Origin: Symbiodinium natans | Taxonomy: Eukaryota > Sar > Dinophyceae > Suessiales > Symbiodiniaceae | Reading direction: 5' to 3' | Assembly: GCA_905221605.1 (NCBI GenBank) | Contig: CAJNDS010002389.1 | Coordinates: forward strand, 188,001 to 252,000 | Length of the DNA stretch: 64,000 nucleotides | In this document: positions 31,400 through 40,029 of the stretch, piece by piece | How positions within the stretch are numbered: the first letter of the stretch is position 1 | How the letters are laid out: each line of letters starts with the position of its first letter | Notes under the pieces: model-generated | Database searches by the model: none | Told to the model about the DNA's origin: nothing | What the model saw: the letters and a program-made list of their open reading frames with translations, nothing else | Program-made: the position numbers and the translations under genes

Positions 31400-32450
31400 A
31401 TGGCAGGTGAAGGTGGCACCCACGCCACCCCCACGGACCCCTCTTTGGAGGTCAGAGGGGCAGAGGTCGTGAGACCCGTTTAAGGGGTTTTAAGGGGTTT
31501 GAAGGGGTTTGAAGGGGTTTGAAGGGGTTTGAAGGGGTTTGAAGGTTGAAGGGGTTTGAAGGGGTTTGAAGGGGTTTGAAGGGTTTGAAGGGGTTTGAAG
31601 GGGTTTTTTATCAGCTGGAGAGGGGGGGCTCGGGAGCTCCTGAACTGTCAGGATCTGGACATGTGGAACTCATGTCTGTTCGTCTTCTACCCCAGGGTTG
31701 GAGGCTAGGGGTTCGTTGTTTTTTGGGTTGTAGGCTTGGTGCTGTCGGGCTTGGTGTCAGGGGTCTCGTGGGGGATCAGGCTGGTGGGGGGGGGGGGACG
31801 ACTGAAACCCTAATTTCTAAAACCTGCAGACATCCGTACCTTCAAAAACCGACATCCCAAAAAAAAACGGTGTGGGAAAACATGCCCTGGCGGCTCCCCC
31901 CGCACACCTAACCCTAAACCCTAAACCCTAAACCTAAACCCTAAACCCTGAACCCTGAACCCTAAACCCTAAACCCCAAACCCTAAACCCCAAACCCTAA
32001 ACCCTAAACCCTGCATGACGTGCGGCTGATCCCTAATCGGTGTTTTCCAGGCCACCAAGCTCGAGCCGGTGCCTTATACTCCTAAGCTGCAGTGATATGG
32101 GGGTTTCCGCCTTATTGGGGTCCTTCTTATCAGGGAATCCTACTATCGGGGTCTATGTGAGGGGTCCCTAATTTCGGAAACCCCCCCTTATGATGAATCT
32201 GCTCTGATTGAGCCGGCTGCGGAGCCCATGGATATGACCAACATCTCAGAACACAGGAGAGCTTCAGACTCTCCTGGCTTTGGAATGGAGCGGGTGTTTC
32301 AAGGTTCAAGGTTTAGGACACTTGAGAGGGTATGAGCGGGCTCGGGTAGAGTTTCGAAGCTTGTCAAGTACAGGCAGATTCTGCTTTTTGCCTTCCGCCT
32401 TCAGATGGTTTTTAGCCCCCCAGGCCGGCAGCATTCGCATGAACCGCTGA
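31400..32450 (+). CDS. Multi-exon gene fragment with minisatellite, telomere-array and hairpin-element introns, unknown function
   Basis: Exon-like pieces: about 31400-31477 (GEGGTHATPTDPSLEVR), 31615-about 31710 (LERGGSGAPELSGSG, same frame), 32051-32092 (ATKLEPVPYTPKLQ, after a classic TTTTCCAG acceptor), 32189-32310 (YDESALIEPAAEPMDM...), 32405-32450 (WFLAPQAGSIRMNR then TGA). The join 31477/31615 is in frame at phase 0 across a 137-nt minisatellite. The join 32310/32405 is in frame at phase 2, with donor GTTTAGG and acceptor CCTTCAG. The junction at 32092/32189 holds a palindromic element and has no canonical AG, so it is unresolved. The protein looks disordered and rich in E, P and S; no domain is recognised. 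Confidence 0.45.
31478..31614 (+). repeat. GGGGTTTGAA minisatellite, probable intron
   Basis: About twelve tandem copies of a 10-mer (AAGGGGTTTG). It starts at a GT donor (GTTTAAGG) and ends with the pyrimidine-rich TTTTTTATCAG; the flanking frames join in phase 0. Confidence 0.6.
31908..32013 (-). repeat. Interstitial telomere array
   Basis: About 15 units with CCCTGAA and CCCCAAA variants, upstream of the 32051 exon. Confidence 0.9.
32095..32191 (+). mobile_element. Palindromic element, family F2
   Basis: Starts GGGGGTTTCCG and ends CGGAAACCCCCCC; flanked by TGAT on both sides (possible 4-bp target duplication). It lies between two coding islands. Confidence 0.5.
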
Positions 32451-32504
32451 AAGCTCAAACCTACACCGTGTAATCTACGCTCCTACGCTCTGGGGCTGAA
32501 GGTC

Positions 32505-32705
32505 TCAATCCCAATGCTGCGGAGTTCCACCCGAGTGAAGGGCCCGGGCGCCAGAACTGGGAGATGAGCTTGCAACTTGTGAGTTTTTGCTGCTGTGGGC
32601 AGCCACCGCCATTTTCAAATCACCATTCTTTACCCTGGCTTGAACCCCTCCGAAACTGTAGGAAGACCACCTTGTATCAGAGGACAATCCATGCCGACGA
32701 CCCAA
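32505..32705 (-). CDS. Unrecognised frame, Ser-rich (66 aa)
   Basis: DTRWSSYSFGGVQARVKNGD then LKMAVAAHSSKNSQVASSSP. Opposite to the neighbouring 31.4-32.45 kb gene; ends 55 nt beyond it. Starts with GTG. Confidence 0.3.
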   Translation of the reverse strand: MGRRHGLSSDTRWSSYSFGGVQARVKNGDLKMAVAAHSSKNSQVASSSPSSGARALHSGGTPQHWD

Positions 32706-32915
32706 CAGACGAAGTGAGCTTGCAACTCTAACTCAAATGCCTCGAAAGCCCCTAAACCTCCCCCACATCTAATTAATCCAGCCGAGACTTGGAGTCAAAC
32801 CCTCAAGCCGACACCTCAAAGCCCGAAAGCGCTTACTCGTGGCTGCACACGCCTGGCATGTTAACCTTGAGCCCTAGAGAGGCTGAAGCCGAAAACCGCC
32901 TTGAACCGAATCCTC

Positions 32916-33086
32916 AACCCTAAGCCCCAAGCCCTAAACCCTAAACCGCCTAAACCCTAAACCCTAAACCCTAAACCCTCAACCCTAAACCCTAAACCCT
33001 AAACCCGAGGCCCCAAGCCCTAAGCCCTAAACCCTAAACCCTAGGCCCCAAGCCCTAAACCCTAAACCCTAAACCCTAAACCCGAA
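32916..33086 (-). repeat. Interstitial telomere array, degenerate in blocks
   Basis: About 20 units with CCCCAAG and CCCTAGG variants; ends CCCGAACCCAG at the 33092 exon. Confidence 0.9.
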
Positions 33087-33091
33087 CCCAG

Positions 33092-33324
33092 ATACGCGTG
33101 CGCGAGCACCTGGCAACCCCCGGAGCCTTCGCCAGCGCCAGCGGAGAAGGCAAGCCGGCCGTCGTCCACGTTCCAGTTCAGGTTTAGGGTTGAGGGTTTA
33201 GGGTTTAGGGTTTAGGGTTATGTTCCAGGAATCGACCTCGCTCGATGCACATGGAAACTTTCAGAGTCAGTGTTTGGCGGTTTCGAACTTGGATCTCCGC
33301 AACCCTGAAGCCTTACAACTCTAA
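33092..33324 (+). CDS. Two exon-like segments joined across a 47-nt telomere-repeat intron, unknown function
   Basis: Exon 33092-33181 is exactly 30 codons (IRVREHLATPGAFASA...), nearly all ending in G or C. It lies between a CCCTAAA array ending CCCAG and a GTTTAGGG array. The intron 33182-33228 ends TTATGTTCCAG. The next segment (ESTSLDAHGNFQSQ...) continues in phase 0 to a TAA at 33322. It may be an internal part of a longer gene, with a donor before the stop. No family is recognised. Confidence 0.5.
33182..33228 (+). repeat. Telomeric repeat array acting as an intron (47 nt)
   Basis: About five TTTAGGG/TTGAGGG units begin directly at the GT donor; the acceptor TTCCAG follows eight bases of unique sequence. 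Confidence 0.55.
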
Positions 33325-33371
33325 GTGGCCGAAAGCCCCCTCACATACTCAACCTCTAAGCTTTAGACACC

Positions 33372-33449
33372 TGCCCTGAACCCTAAACCCTAAACCCTAA
33401 ACCGTAAACCCTAAACCCTAAACCCTGAACCCTAAACCCTAAACCCGCT
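33372..33449 (-). repeat. Interstitial telomere array
   Basis: Ten CCCTAAA units with CCGTAAA and CCCTGAA variants. Confidence 0.9.
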
Positions 33450-33541
33450 TCCTTCTCTGCTTTTGGCCGGAAGGAGCCCGAGGAGATCCCAGAGGAGGTT
33501 GGGCCGTTGAATGGTTGCATGCCACTGGGAGGATTCTGAAT
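33446..33541 (+). CDS. Exon-like segment after a telomere array, unknown function
   Basis: The frame reads ASFSAFGRKEPEEIPEEVG and ends MPLGGF then TGA, right after a CCCTAAA array. A pyrimidine tract ending CCGGAAG could be the acceptor. It may belong with the islands at 33092 and 33955. Confidence 0.35.
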
Positions 33542-33567
33542 TTGGGGGGCGTTGCTTGAGCTTTGTG

Positions 33568-33648
33568 GGGATTATTTAGGGTTTAGGGTTTAGGGTTTAG
33601 GGTTTAGGGCTTAAGGCTTAGGGCTTAGGGCTTAGGGCTTAGGGCTGC
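33568..33648 (+). repeat. Telomere array grading into CTTAGGG
   Basis: Five TTTAGGG units then five CTTAGGG units. Confidence 0.9.
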
Positions 33649-33954
33649 AAAAGCATCATTGCCGCTTAGGGTTTCCCAAAAAGGTTGCCTTTCTTGTGTC
33701 GCCTTGTTGAGGCACTCGTTCTTCGTGTGTGGGACCGCAGGGTTTGGGGTCGCGGGCCCATGCGTGTTGACATGAAGAACCCATCCAAAGGATCAAAGAA
33801 ACCATGCAATCTGGGAAGCCAAAAACCCGAACGAAGCAAGTTCCCAGATTCTGAACCCTCAACTGAGATTCAGGCCTAAACCGTCTAAACCGCTAAACCC
33901 CAAACCCAAAACCCTGAACCCTGAGAATCCTGTGTTTTCTTCCTTGTGCTCTAG

Positions 33955-34071
33955 AGCACCTGCGAACCCCGCCTAGATGACTTGCTTGCTCGGGGTGACT
34001 CTCTTGGACGAGATTTGTGGCGCCCCCTCCGGCACCGGGCTCAAACCAGCTTTGCATCCCAAATCTTTTAG
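33955..34071 (+). CDS. Exon-like segment with a strong acceptor, unknown function
   Basis: It begins after TGTTTTCTTCCTTGTGCTCTAG, a textbook pyrimidine tract and acceptor. It reads STCEPRLDDLLARGDSLGR for 38 codons up to a TAG that lies in TTTTAGGGTTTAGGG. A donor just before this stop would place the telomere units in the next intron. Not recognised. Confidence 0.45.
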   Translation, partial: STCEPRLDDLLARGDSLGRDLWRPLRHRAQTSFASQIF

Positions 34072-34355
34072 GGTTTAGGGTTCTTGGTTACCGGAACCGA
34101 GACCCAACAAGCCGTTTCTTTCAAGCGTTTATCACCCCGATCAGCTCTGAAGAGGCGTTCGACTGTTTGGCTAGAATTTATCCTCGGGGTCAGTAACAGC
34201 TCCTGACCTTTCCACCTCAGACCCTCTTGCCTCTTGCGGCCGGCGACCTTGGCTGAGCCCCTAACCTCAACAAAAGAAGCAATCCAGTCCCCCTCAGGCT
34301 TGAACCACGGCAGTTTCTTGTGCAAGCCTTTACGCCCTGAAGCCCAACTCAACAC
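34068..34355 (-). CDS. Unrecognised ATG frame (95 aa)
   Basis: HKKLPWFKPEGDWIASFVEV, KVAGRKRQEGLRWKGQELLL and NSSQTVERLFRADRGDKRLK; runs into CCCTAAA units at its 3' end. Well mixed composition, no domain recognised. Confidence 0.35.
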   Translation of the reverse strand: MLSWASGRKGLHKKLPWFKPEGDWIASFVEVRGSAKVAGRKRQEGLRWKGQELLLTPRINSSQTVERLFRADRGDKRLKETACWVSVPVTKNPKP

Positions 34356-34409
34356 CTCGCTTGCAGCGACTTGCGAAGTTGCTCAGGGTCCATGGCTGCC
34401 CAGTAGCCG

Positions 34410-34874
34410 TTAAAAGCAGCTAAGCCCAAAACCCATCCGACTTTCACCCTCAATCAGCCCTGAAGCCTGAAGTTTAAGTTCGAAGCCCCAAAGATTGCTC
34501 AGCCCTTTGAGGCGCTGGTGTGCCTCCAGCCAGGCACGGCCCATCCCGCTTCCGTAGAATTCGAAACCCAGGGCAAAAGAAGCGCAATCCCCCCCACCCC
34601 CCCATATCGAATTGCTTGAACGTAGTAGGTGTTTTATGCGACCTTCCTGGGTGGGGACACGGAAGGCGGATAACAGACTAGGAGATGGAGACGTTTGCAT
34701 GGGACTGTCTAGGTGATCATGCGTTGTTATTAGGATGACACGCGCCTTGTATGAGTGAAGGGGCCATGTCCCAATTGATGATTTCATCAAAGTGGTGAGA
34801 GCGAGATAGCGAGCGAACACGCGAACCCGCATCATTTCGTTCTCTTTTTGCTTGTCATATTCTACGCTACACAA
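34410..34874 (-). CDS. Unrecognised frame (154 aa)
   Basis: FALGFEFYGSGMGRAWLEAH, QRLKGLSNLWGFELKLQASG and GESRMGFGLSCF end the frame. The middle holds a Gly run from a C tract. The 34068-34355 frame follows on the same strand. Length near the chance limit. Confidence 0.3.
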   Translation of the reverse strand: MCSVEYDKQKENEMMRVRVFARYLALTTLMKSSIGTWPLHSYKARVILITTHDHLDSPMQTSPSPSLLSAFRVPTQEGRIKHLLRSSNSIWGGGGDCASFALGFEFYGSGMGRAWLEAHQRLKGLSNLWGFELKLQASGLIEGESRMGFGLSCF

Positions 34875-35119
34875 TAAACGCGCATGAACAAGACTGCTAT
34901 CAATCCCGCAGGATTACATACTGCTGCCTTAATTCTACACCTGTGAATGTTGTTTCCCAGGCGCCCGTGATTCCGCCGCCAGACAACAGTAGCAGAATTC
35001 TCGCTTAGGAAGACGCTTCATTGGGCAGGGAAACCTCATTAAATTTGTGCGGGTTTTGTGTCTTTTTTGGTCAGCAACCATCGTAGTTCTTTCTTTTCTT
35101 AAATCTGTAGGATTGGCAT

Positions 35120-35206
35120 GTTCCCCCTTATACTATCAGTCCTTAATAGGGATTTCAATAGGGAGTATCCCTATTCAGGACTGTTAGTATAAGGGGGGAA
35201 ATCCCA
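35120..35206 (+). mobile_element. Palindromic element, family F1
   Basis: Near-perfect hairpin: CCCCCTTATACTATCAGTCC at one end, GGACTGTTAGTATAAGGGGG at the other. CTGTAGGA flanks both sides (35105-35112, 35208-35215). It sits just upstream of an exon acceptor. Confidence 0.6.
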
Positions 35207-35213
35207 ACTGTAG

Positions 35214-35480
35214 GAAATGAATGGGCGACTGTTCTTATTTCTTCGGGTGTTCTGGCACGTCCACAGTCGTGTTTGCGCATGCAGCTTGAGAAGGGAACAC
35301 CGGTATACATCCAGAGTCCTAGTGGGTTGTCTGCATCTATCCTTCTTACTTTTTCAACTGTATTCGTTGGGAGTCTTCTTCTCGCTTCCGAACCCACGGA
35401 TATTTTTCACTTTCGTTTTATCCTATTTTGCGTTCCATGGTCGTGGTCATGTTTGGGGTGCCATCACCCGAATTTGTAAG
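35214..35480 (+). CDS. Exon-like segment after a hairpin element, unknown function
   Basis: It starts after an ACTGTAG acceptor 10 nt beyond a palindromic element. It reads NEWATVLISSGVLARPQSC, LRMQLEKGTPVYIQSPSG, then a hydrophobic stretch that could be a membrane segment (LSASILLTFSTVFVGSLLL). A second frame (MNGRLFLFLRVFW...) is open over the same bases, but its composition is less even. Not recognised. Confidence 0.4.
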
Positions 35481-35637
35481 CGAACCGCCGACCCTGGCTG
35501 ACTAGTTTAAACAAATTGATGACGCGATTTGACAGTGTCTGCCTGATACACGCTCCTTGTGGCTTGTGTTAGCAGTGCATGTTGAAGAGGTCGGCTCATC
35601 TCATACTGCTCCCAATTGGGCAGTCTGAATATCCCTT

Positions 35638-35829
35638 GTGTCAGTCCTAAGATCCGTTGACAGACATGTGATACTGGTCGAGGGCCTAGGCTTTACGGTT
35701 GGAGGGTGGGTTGCGGTTCAGTCTCTTGAGGAGCTTGCGCGAGTTGACGCCGCGAAGTCAGCTGCTTGCATCCTTCAACAATGCTTTCCAGAAGGGGTCT
35801 TTCCGTGTCCTGACGTGCCGTGGGCCTGA
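35638..35829 (+). CDS. Exon-like frame, unknown function
   Basis: Reads ILVEGLGFTVGGWVAVQSL and ARVDAAKSAACILQQCFPEG, then TGA just before a palindromic element starting at about 35832. A donor (GTCCCC) overlaps the element edge. Not recognised. Confidence 0.35.
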   Translation: MSVLRSVDRHVILVEGLGFTVGGWVAVQSLEELARVDAAKSAACILQQCFPEGVFPCPDVPWA

Positions 35830-35831
35830 AG

Positions 35832-35950
35832 TCCCCAAAGCTGGGTCCTTGTTGGCTTTAATTTCGCATCTTTGTTCTCCAAGAAACCCAATAAGGACGA
35901 AAATTTGAGATTTTTCATATCACCCCAACAAGGACCCAGAAACCCCCAAA
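35832..35950 (+). mobile_element. Palindromic element with 15-bp perfect inverted ends
   Basis: CTGGGTCCTTGTTGG (35841-35855) and its exact reverse complement (35925-35939), with weaker pairing further in and out. Confidence 0.5.
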
Positions 35951-36032
35951 CTGCTTGTACCCTACAAGTCAAGCCCCACGCCTCTGAAGCCAGGGCCTCC
36001 AACGACGCTGGCCCAGAGGCTGAGATCGAATC

Positions 36033-36101
36033 TAGGAGGGTTTAGGGTTTAGGGTTTAGGGTTTAGGGTTTGGGGTTCAGGGTTCAGGGTTCAGGGTTTA
36101 G
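36033..36101 (+). repeat. Telomere array before the 36102 exon
   Basis: TTTAGGG block then TTCAGGG block, ending TTTAG at the exon start. Confidence 0.85.
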
Positions 36102-36735
36102 GGTTTTTGTGCAAAATTTGTCAACTTCGGCTACACTTTCTGCACAAACCAGCAGCATTAGCAGCACAGCAAAGTAGCAAGGTCAACCACAACCATAGCA
36201 ACACTGTTCCTGCCCTCCCGCTCAATAAAGCCTCCTGCCATTCCTGCTTGCACCAAATTATGGCTCGGTCGTGCGCAGGAATGGGGATGACGGTGGCGGC
36301 TAGGGGCTGCACTGTTTGGTTTTGTAATGATCAGGTCCTAGTATGGGGAAATTAAGGGACCCCTAATCTAGGCCCCAAGTAGTAGGATTCCCTGATAAAG
36401 CAGGACCCCAAGAAGGTACCCCCGAATATCGTAAACCCCCGTATGGGAAGTGAGGGATGGGCCTGGACGGGTGCTGGCTTTGGGTCACGGGGATTCCGAG
36501 GGATGGCTCAGGGTTTAGGGTTTAGGGTTTAGGGTTTAGGGTTTAGGGTTTAGGTTTAGGGTTTAGGGTTTAGGGGTTAGAGTTTAGGGTTTAGGGTTCC
36601 CACATTTGCTTCGACCTGTCAGTCGGGCTTTTGACCATGACAGGCTGGGGCGGAGAGGAGGACGACGACAATCTGATCTGGCTCCATGTGTTCGAAGGAT
36701 TGTCGTTTCCCCCTAGGCTCCTTAGACGACCTTAG
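36102..36735 (+). CDS. Three-exon gene model, unknown function, introns formed by a hairpin element and a telomere array
   Basis: Exon A 36102-36334, exon B 36455-36512, exon C 36623-36735 (TAG). Intron A/B (120 nt) starts CAG|GTCCTAG and ends GTGAG|GGATGG and is filled by a palindromic element. Intron B/C (110 nt) starts GTTTAGGG and ends CTGTCAG. Both joins keep the frame (phase 0, then phase 1). Exon A is rich in Cys and His (CKIC, CHSCLHQ); exon C carries GEEDDDNLIWLHVFEG. No domain is recognised. The start may lie upstream, since exon A directly follows another telomere array at 36033-36101. Confidence 0.45.
36335..36454 (+). mobile_element. Palindromic introner-like element (family F2) forming an intron
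   Basis: Inverted ends AAATTAAGGGACCCC... and ...CGTAAACCCCCG, inside GTATGGG direct repeats (36341-36347, 36441-36447). GT donor and GAG acceptor flank it. Relatives: 22742-22793, 30345-30424, 32095-32191, 53325-53400. Confidence 0.5.
36513..36600 (+). repeat. Telomere array forming most of intron 36513-36622
   Basis: About 12 TTTAGGG units from the GT donor; a short CCTGTCAG acceptor region follows. Confidence 0.85.
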
Positions 36736-36894
36736 ACACCAATATCCAAGACTCTGGATCCGAAAAGGCCGGGGATGTGTTAGGAGCAATTTCCTCTTAA
36801 GGAAATCCCCAACAGCCAATCGTCCCGATGGCGAGCAATCCTGGCAACTCGCTGAATTGCGCAAAGCGGGGGCCGAGGGCGGCTGTTTCTAAAC

Positions 36895-37236
36895 GTGCCC
36901 CAAGGTTGCCGTACTTTGGTTCGGGGGCTTGCCTTTGGAGCTTTGCTGCTGAAACATGGTGACCTGCAACCTTGCACGCAACGAATTGTACTTTGTGAAG
37001 TGCCTCTTCCATCTGACCCCACGACTTCAGCAGGGGATGTACGGGTTTTAGGGCTTAGGGTGGCTCAGGTGTTGGAGCCTTGCCACGGTTTAGGGTTTCG
37101 GGTTTAGGGTTTTGGGTTTAGGGTCAACTTGCAGCTATCCGGCCCAGCTCGAGCGCCCTTGCCACCGCTTTTCGGGATATTCGAGAACTCAGGAGGTTCC
37201 CCCCACATGGCAGAGAAAAGCTCGGCACATGGATGG
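36895..37236 (+). CDS. Two-exon frame split by a 47-nt telomere-repeat intron, unknown function
   Basis: Exon 1 (to 37087) reads LVRGLAFGALLLKHGDLQ...VAQVLEPCH. Exon 2 (37135-37236) reads RPSSSALATAFRDIRELR and ends TWMVISW then TAG. The intron 37088-37134 is GTTTAGGGTTTCGGG... ending CAACTTGCAG. The join is in phase 1. The true start is not seen, and exon 1 is open back to 36895. A second frame stays open from 37136 to 37417 (HMDGDLVVVYQRSNS), so alternative splicing or a frame error cannot be excluded. Confidence 0.45.
37088..37134 (+). repeat. Telomeric repeat array acting as an intron (47 nt)
   Basis: GTTTAGGG, GTTTCGGG and GTTTTGGG units, followed by a short CAACTTGCAG acceptor. Confidence 0.5.
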
Positions 37237-37602
37237 TGATCTCGTGGTAGTCTATCAGCGAAGCAACTCGATCTTATTCTCAACCCTCAGCTGCGTGCAG
37301 CCAGAGAATCCGGAACCTTCGATTGAAGAATGTCCCACCCTGTGCACTCCAGAAACAGCAGGGAAGGGTTGGGATGTAGGATCCGGCCTTGCGGTTAGTG
37401 AGGGTACTTGGGTTTAGTGGGGCTCCGGGTTAGGGTCACATTTGGGTTAGGGTTCGCATTTGGCCGGCTGGAGGTTGAGGCTTCTGGCAAATGCAGTGCT
37501 TCAACTTTCGCACACTGAGCTGAAAACCCATATCTTAGAGCCTGAGCCCTAAAACCTTGCAATCCCAACCCCCCTTAAAGTGTCCGAAAAGATGTAACTA
37601 CG

Positions 37603-37869
37603 ATGGCCAAGAGAGACGCTCCCCAGGGTTTAGGACTGTTAAGTGTAGGGTTGAGGAGTATGTTTGGAGTAGTTTGTCCTGCTGACGATCGGGCAGTGAC
37701 ATTTTCTGGATCTGTCAAGCCTTCGAATGTCCACCATACTAGTCATCAGGGTGCGCAGATTGCGATGAGTCGTGGCTGCTTCGGGGGGGCCACTCCAATC
37801 TTGCACGTCAAGTGCCATCCATCAGCCTGGCCACGTTGTTTGAGGAAGCCTGCATGCTCAACCTGCTAG
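37603..37869 (+). CDS. Unrecognised ATG frame (88 aa)
   Basis: MAKRDAPQGLGLLSVGLRSM, VKPSNVHHTSHQGAQIAMSR, HVKCHPSAWPRCLRKPACST. Basic, Cys/His at the end. Not recognised. Confidence 0.3.
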   Translation: MAKRDAPQGLGLLSVGLRSMFGVVCPADDRAVTFSGSVKPSNVHHTSHQGAQIAMSRGCFGGATPILHVKCHPSAWPRCLRKPACSTC

Positions 37870-37899
37870 CTTTAAGTGTGAAAGATGCTTTGATTGAGT

Positions 37900-39800
37900 C
37901 CATGCCCCCTAAAAGGATGTCCGCACGCGAAGCCCCTTAGCCGAAGATCCGGACAAAGAGAGGGACACGAACCCTGAAACCACCACAGCCCAGTCATAGC
38001 CCGTTAAGCATGAGGGATGTATCCACTTTTGCCCGCTTTGTGATGCTCACGTCTAGTTGCTACCCTCCCAAAACTTTTCCCGCTCTGAGTTTTTGCTCTG
38101 GGAGTTTTAGAGACCCATCCGGCATCAGGGCAGGGACGGGCAGGGAAGGATCCAAGTTCGTCTGAAGCTTCTGGTTGAGGGACTCTCTCTTGTCATCCCC
38201 ACCCTAAGCCCCAAACCCTAAACCCTAAACCCGAAGCCCAAAACCCTTGAACCCCCAGCCCCCTGAGACTGGGCGGATTGTGGGTGGTCTTGGCGCCAAA
38301 CTCCAGTTGCACACGGCGCGGCCGGGCTTCGAAGACAGGGCAGGCGAGTCCTTGCCGACATCTCCCGGGCTGCATCGAGTCGATCCCAAAGGCCCCAAAG
38401 GCCCCAAAGGTCCCAAAGACCCTAAAGGCCGTAATGTTGGACGTTTAGTGCGGGCCCCCCCCCCCCCCCGCCCCAACAATTTTGGGGGTTTGGGGGATCC
38501 TGAATAGCACTCGTGCCCTGAGGGCACAGACCTAACAACATCTGCATCAGCGGAGATGAAAGAAACCAGCCTTCAGCTTCCTTTTGTTCTCTCTAAGTCA
38601 ACCAGCTCGGATACCCAAATAACCTTTTCTTCCCCTAACCGGCAACCCCGGCCGGGCAAACGTCGCATAATTGAGGACCACCCTAAAGAATGGGGGGTCC
38701 CCTATAAGATTTCCAGAACATCGCATAATAGTGCCCCTTCTCACTAAACCGAGTGCAACATTACAGGCCCTAAAGGCCCTAAAGGCCCCAAGGCCTCGAA
38801 GGCCCCGAAGGCATCTGGGTTTCACGCTCAACAGATCCTTGAACATTGGAGGCCAAACCACCTCGCCCGGAACTCTGATTCACTAAGACCATGTGGCGGC
38901 AGACAATCTTCAAAGCTGGCAAACAAGAAGAAAGCCATAGACCATCATAGACCTCTGCATGCTCCACCGCAGCTCTGACCACGGCGTCGTGCTCCGCCTG
39001 TGTGCATTTTAACCGCAGGAAGGCTCTCGTAGCAAGTGCAAGGCCTGAGCGCACACCCGACTGAAAGCATGGAGCAGGGTGTACTCCGGGGATTTCTCCT
39101 TGTGAGAAATCCCCCATGTGCTGTGGAATTTACTAACGAGACGGTTGTAGGACGCCGGGGAAGAGCAGAGCAGTGCTGTGCACCGCACTTTAAGAGGAGA
39201 GAGGATCCTAAATTCGAGTTGAAAGTTTGGGTCCTCTTTAGGTCCTCTCCTCAAATGCGCTAGCAGGCTGAGCCCAGGAGAGTGGAAGTTGCTCTGACTC
39301 TTTTCTGGCACTGGCGTGGTGCCGCCCCTGATCCTTGCATAACCCTGCTGTGTATACTTGGCGATATGAGACCCAGGATGCTTTAGCACTGCTTCGGCTC
39401 CCCTAGCTCTGAATCTACATCTGCCCCGAACCTACATCTCCACCACAACATGAGCATCCGCGAAGCCTTAGTACTGGTTTTGGGGGCAGGATCCAGGAAT
39501 CCTGAGTCCCCCACGCTATCACAAGCAGCCTTGCATCGCCATTCATGGCAGGACAGCTTAGGGTTGTCGTATCTCGGCAGCAGAGCCTCCATGCCTCGAA
39601 GTCCCCGGAAGCTAGCGGCCTAAGCCTAAGCACTCGAAGCCGACTTGAGCGCTCGTCTAAAGCGCCCTGGGCTCTCGCCGCGATTGTCTGAAGAGGTGGA
39701 GATTTCCTGTGCCTGCGGCCTTTCTAGCATCTAAGGGCTGGGGCCTCTTCATGCCATTCCTCCAGTATTCCTCCTTTGCAAATGAGGTACTACAACAATA
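37900..39800. other. No supported gene
   Basis: A CCCAAAGGC minisatellite (38388-38428), a poly-C tract, a perfect 11-bp hairpin (39088-39114) and an imperfect inverted repeat near 39190-39255. Confidence 0.5.
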
Positions 39801-39837
39801 TCTCTTGCCGGAACAGCATTCCCTGTAGACCTGGAGC

Positions 39838-40029
39838 ATGTGGGATTTTGCCAGGATCCTGGGTCTAGCAATCGTGCGTGCCTCTGTGTGCGCCCGTGAT
39901 GCCGTGAAAAAGTCAGTCTTGCGTAGGGCGCTCGGACTCCCACTGCTTCGGACATTCGGTCTTGGAGGCTCCTGTGGATGCTGCGCTCTTTCTTGGAGTT
40001 CTGCAAAATTCTGCAAATGTGGCATCTGA
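39838..40029 (+). CDS. Unrecognised frame after CTGTAG (63 aa)
   Basis: MWDFARILGLAIVRASVCAR, DAVKKSVLRRALGLPLLRTF and a Cys-rich end. The opposite strand has a 122-codon frame with equally plausible composition, so strand is uncertain. Confidence 0.25.
   Translation: MWDFARILGLAIVRASVCARDAVKKSVLRRALGLPLLRTFGLGGSCGCCALSWSSAKFCKCGI

Noticed and set aside
31478-31614. CRISPR-like array
   Set aside because: Direct tandem repeat with no spacers, in a eukaryotic context.
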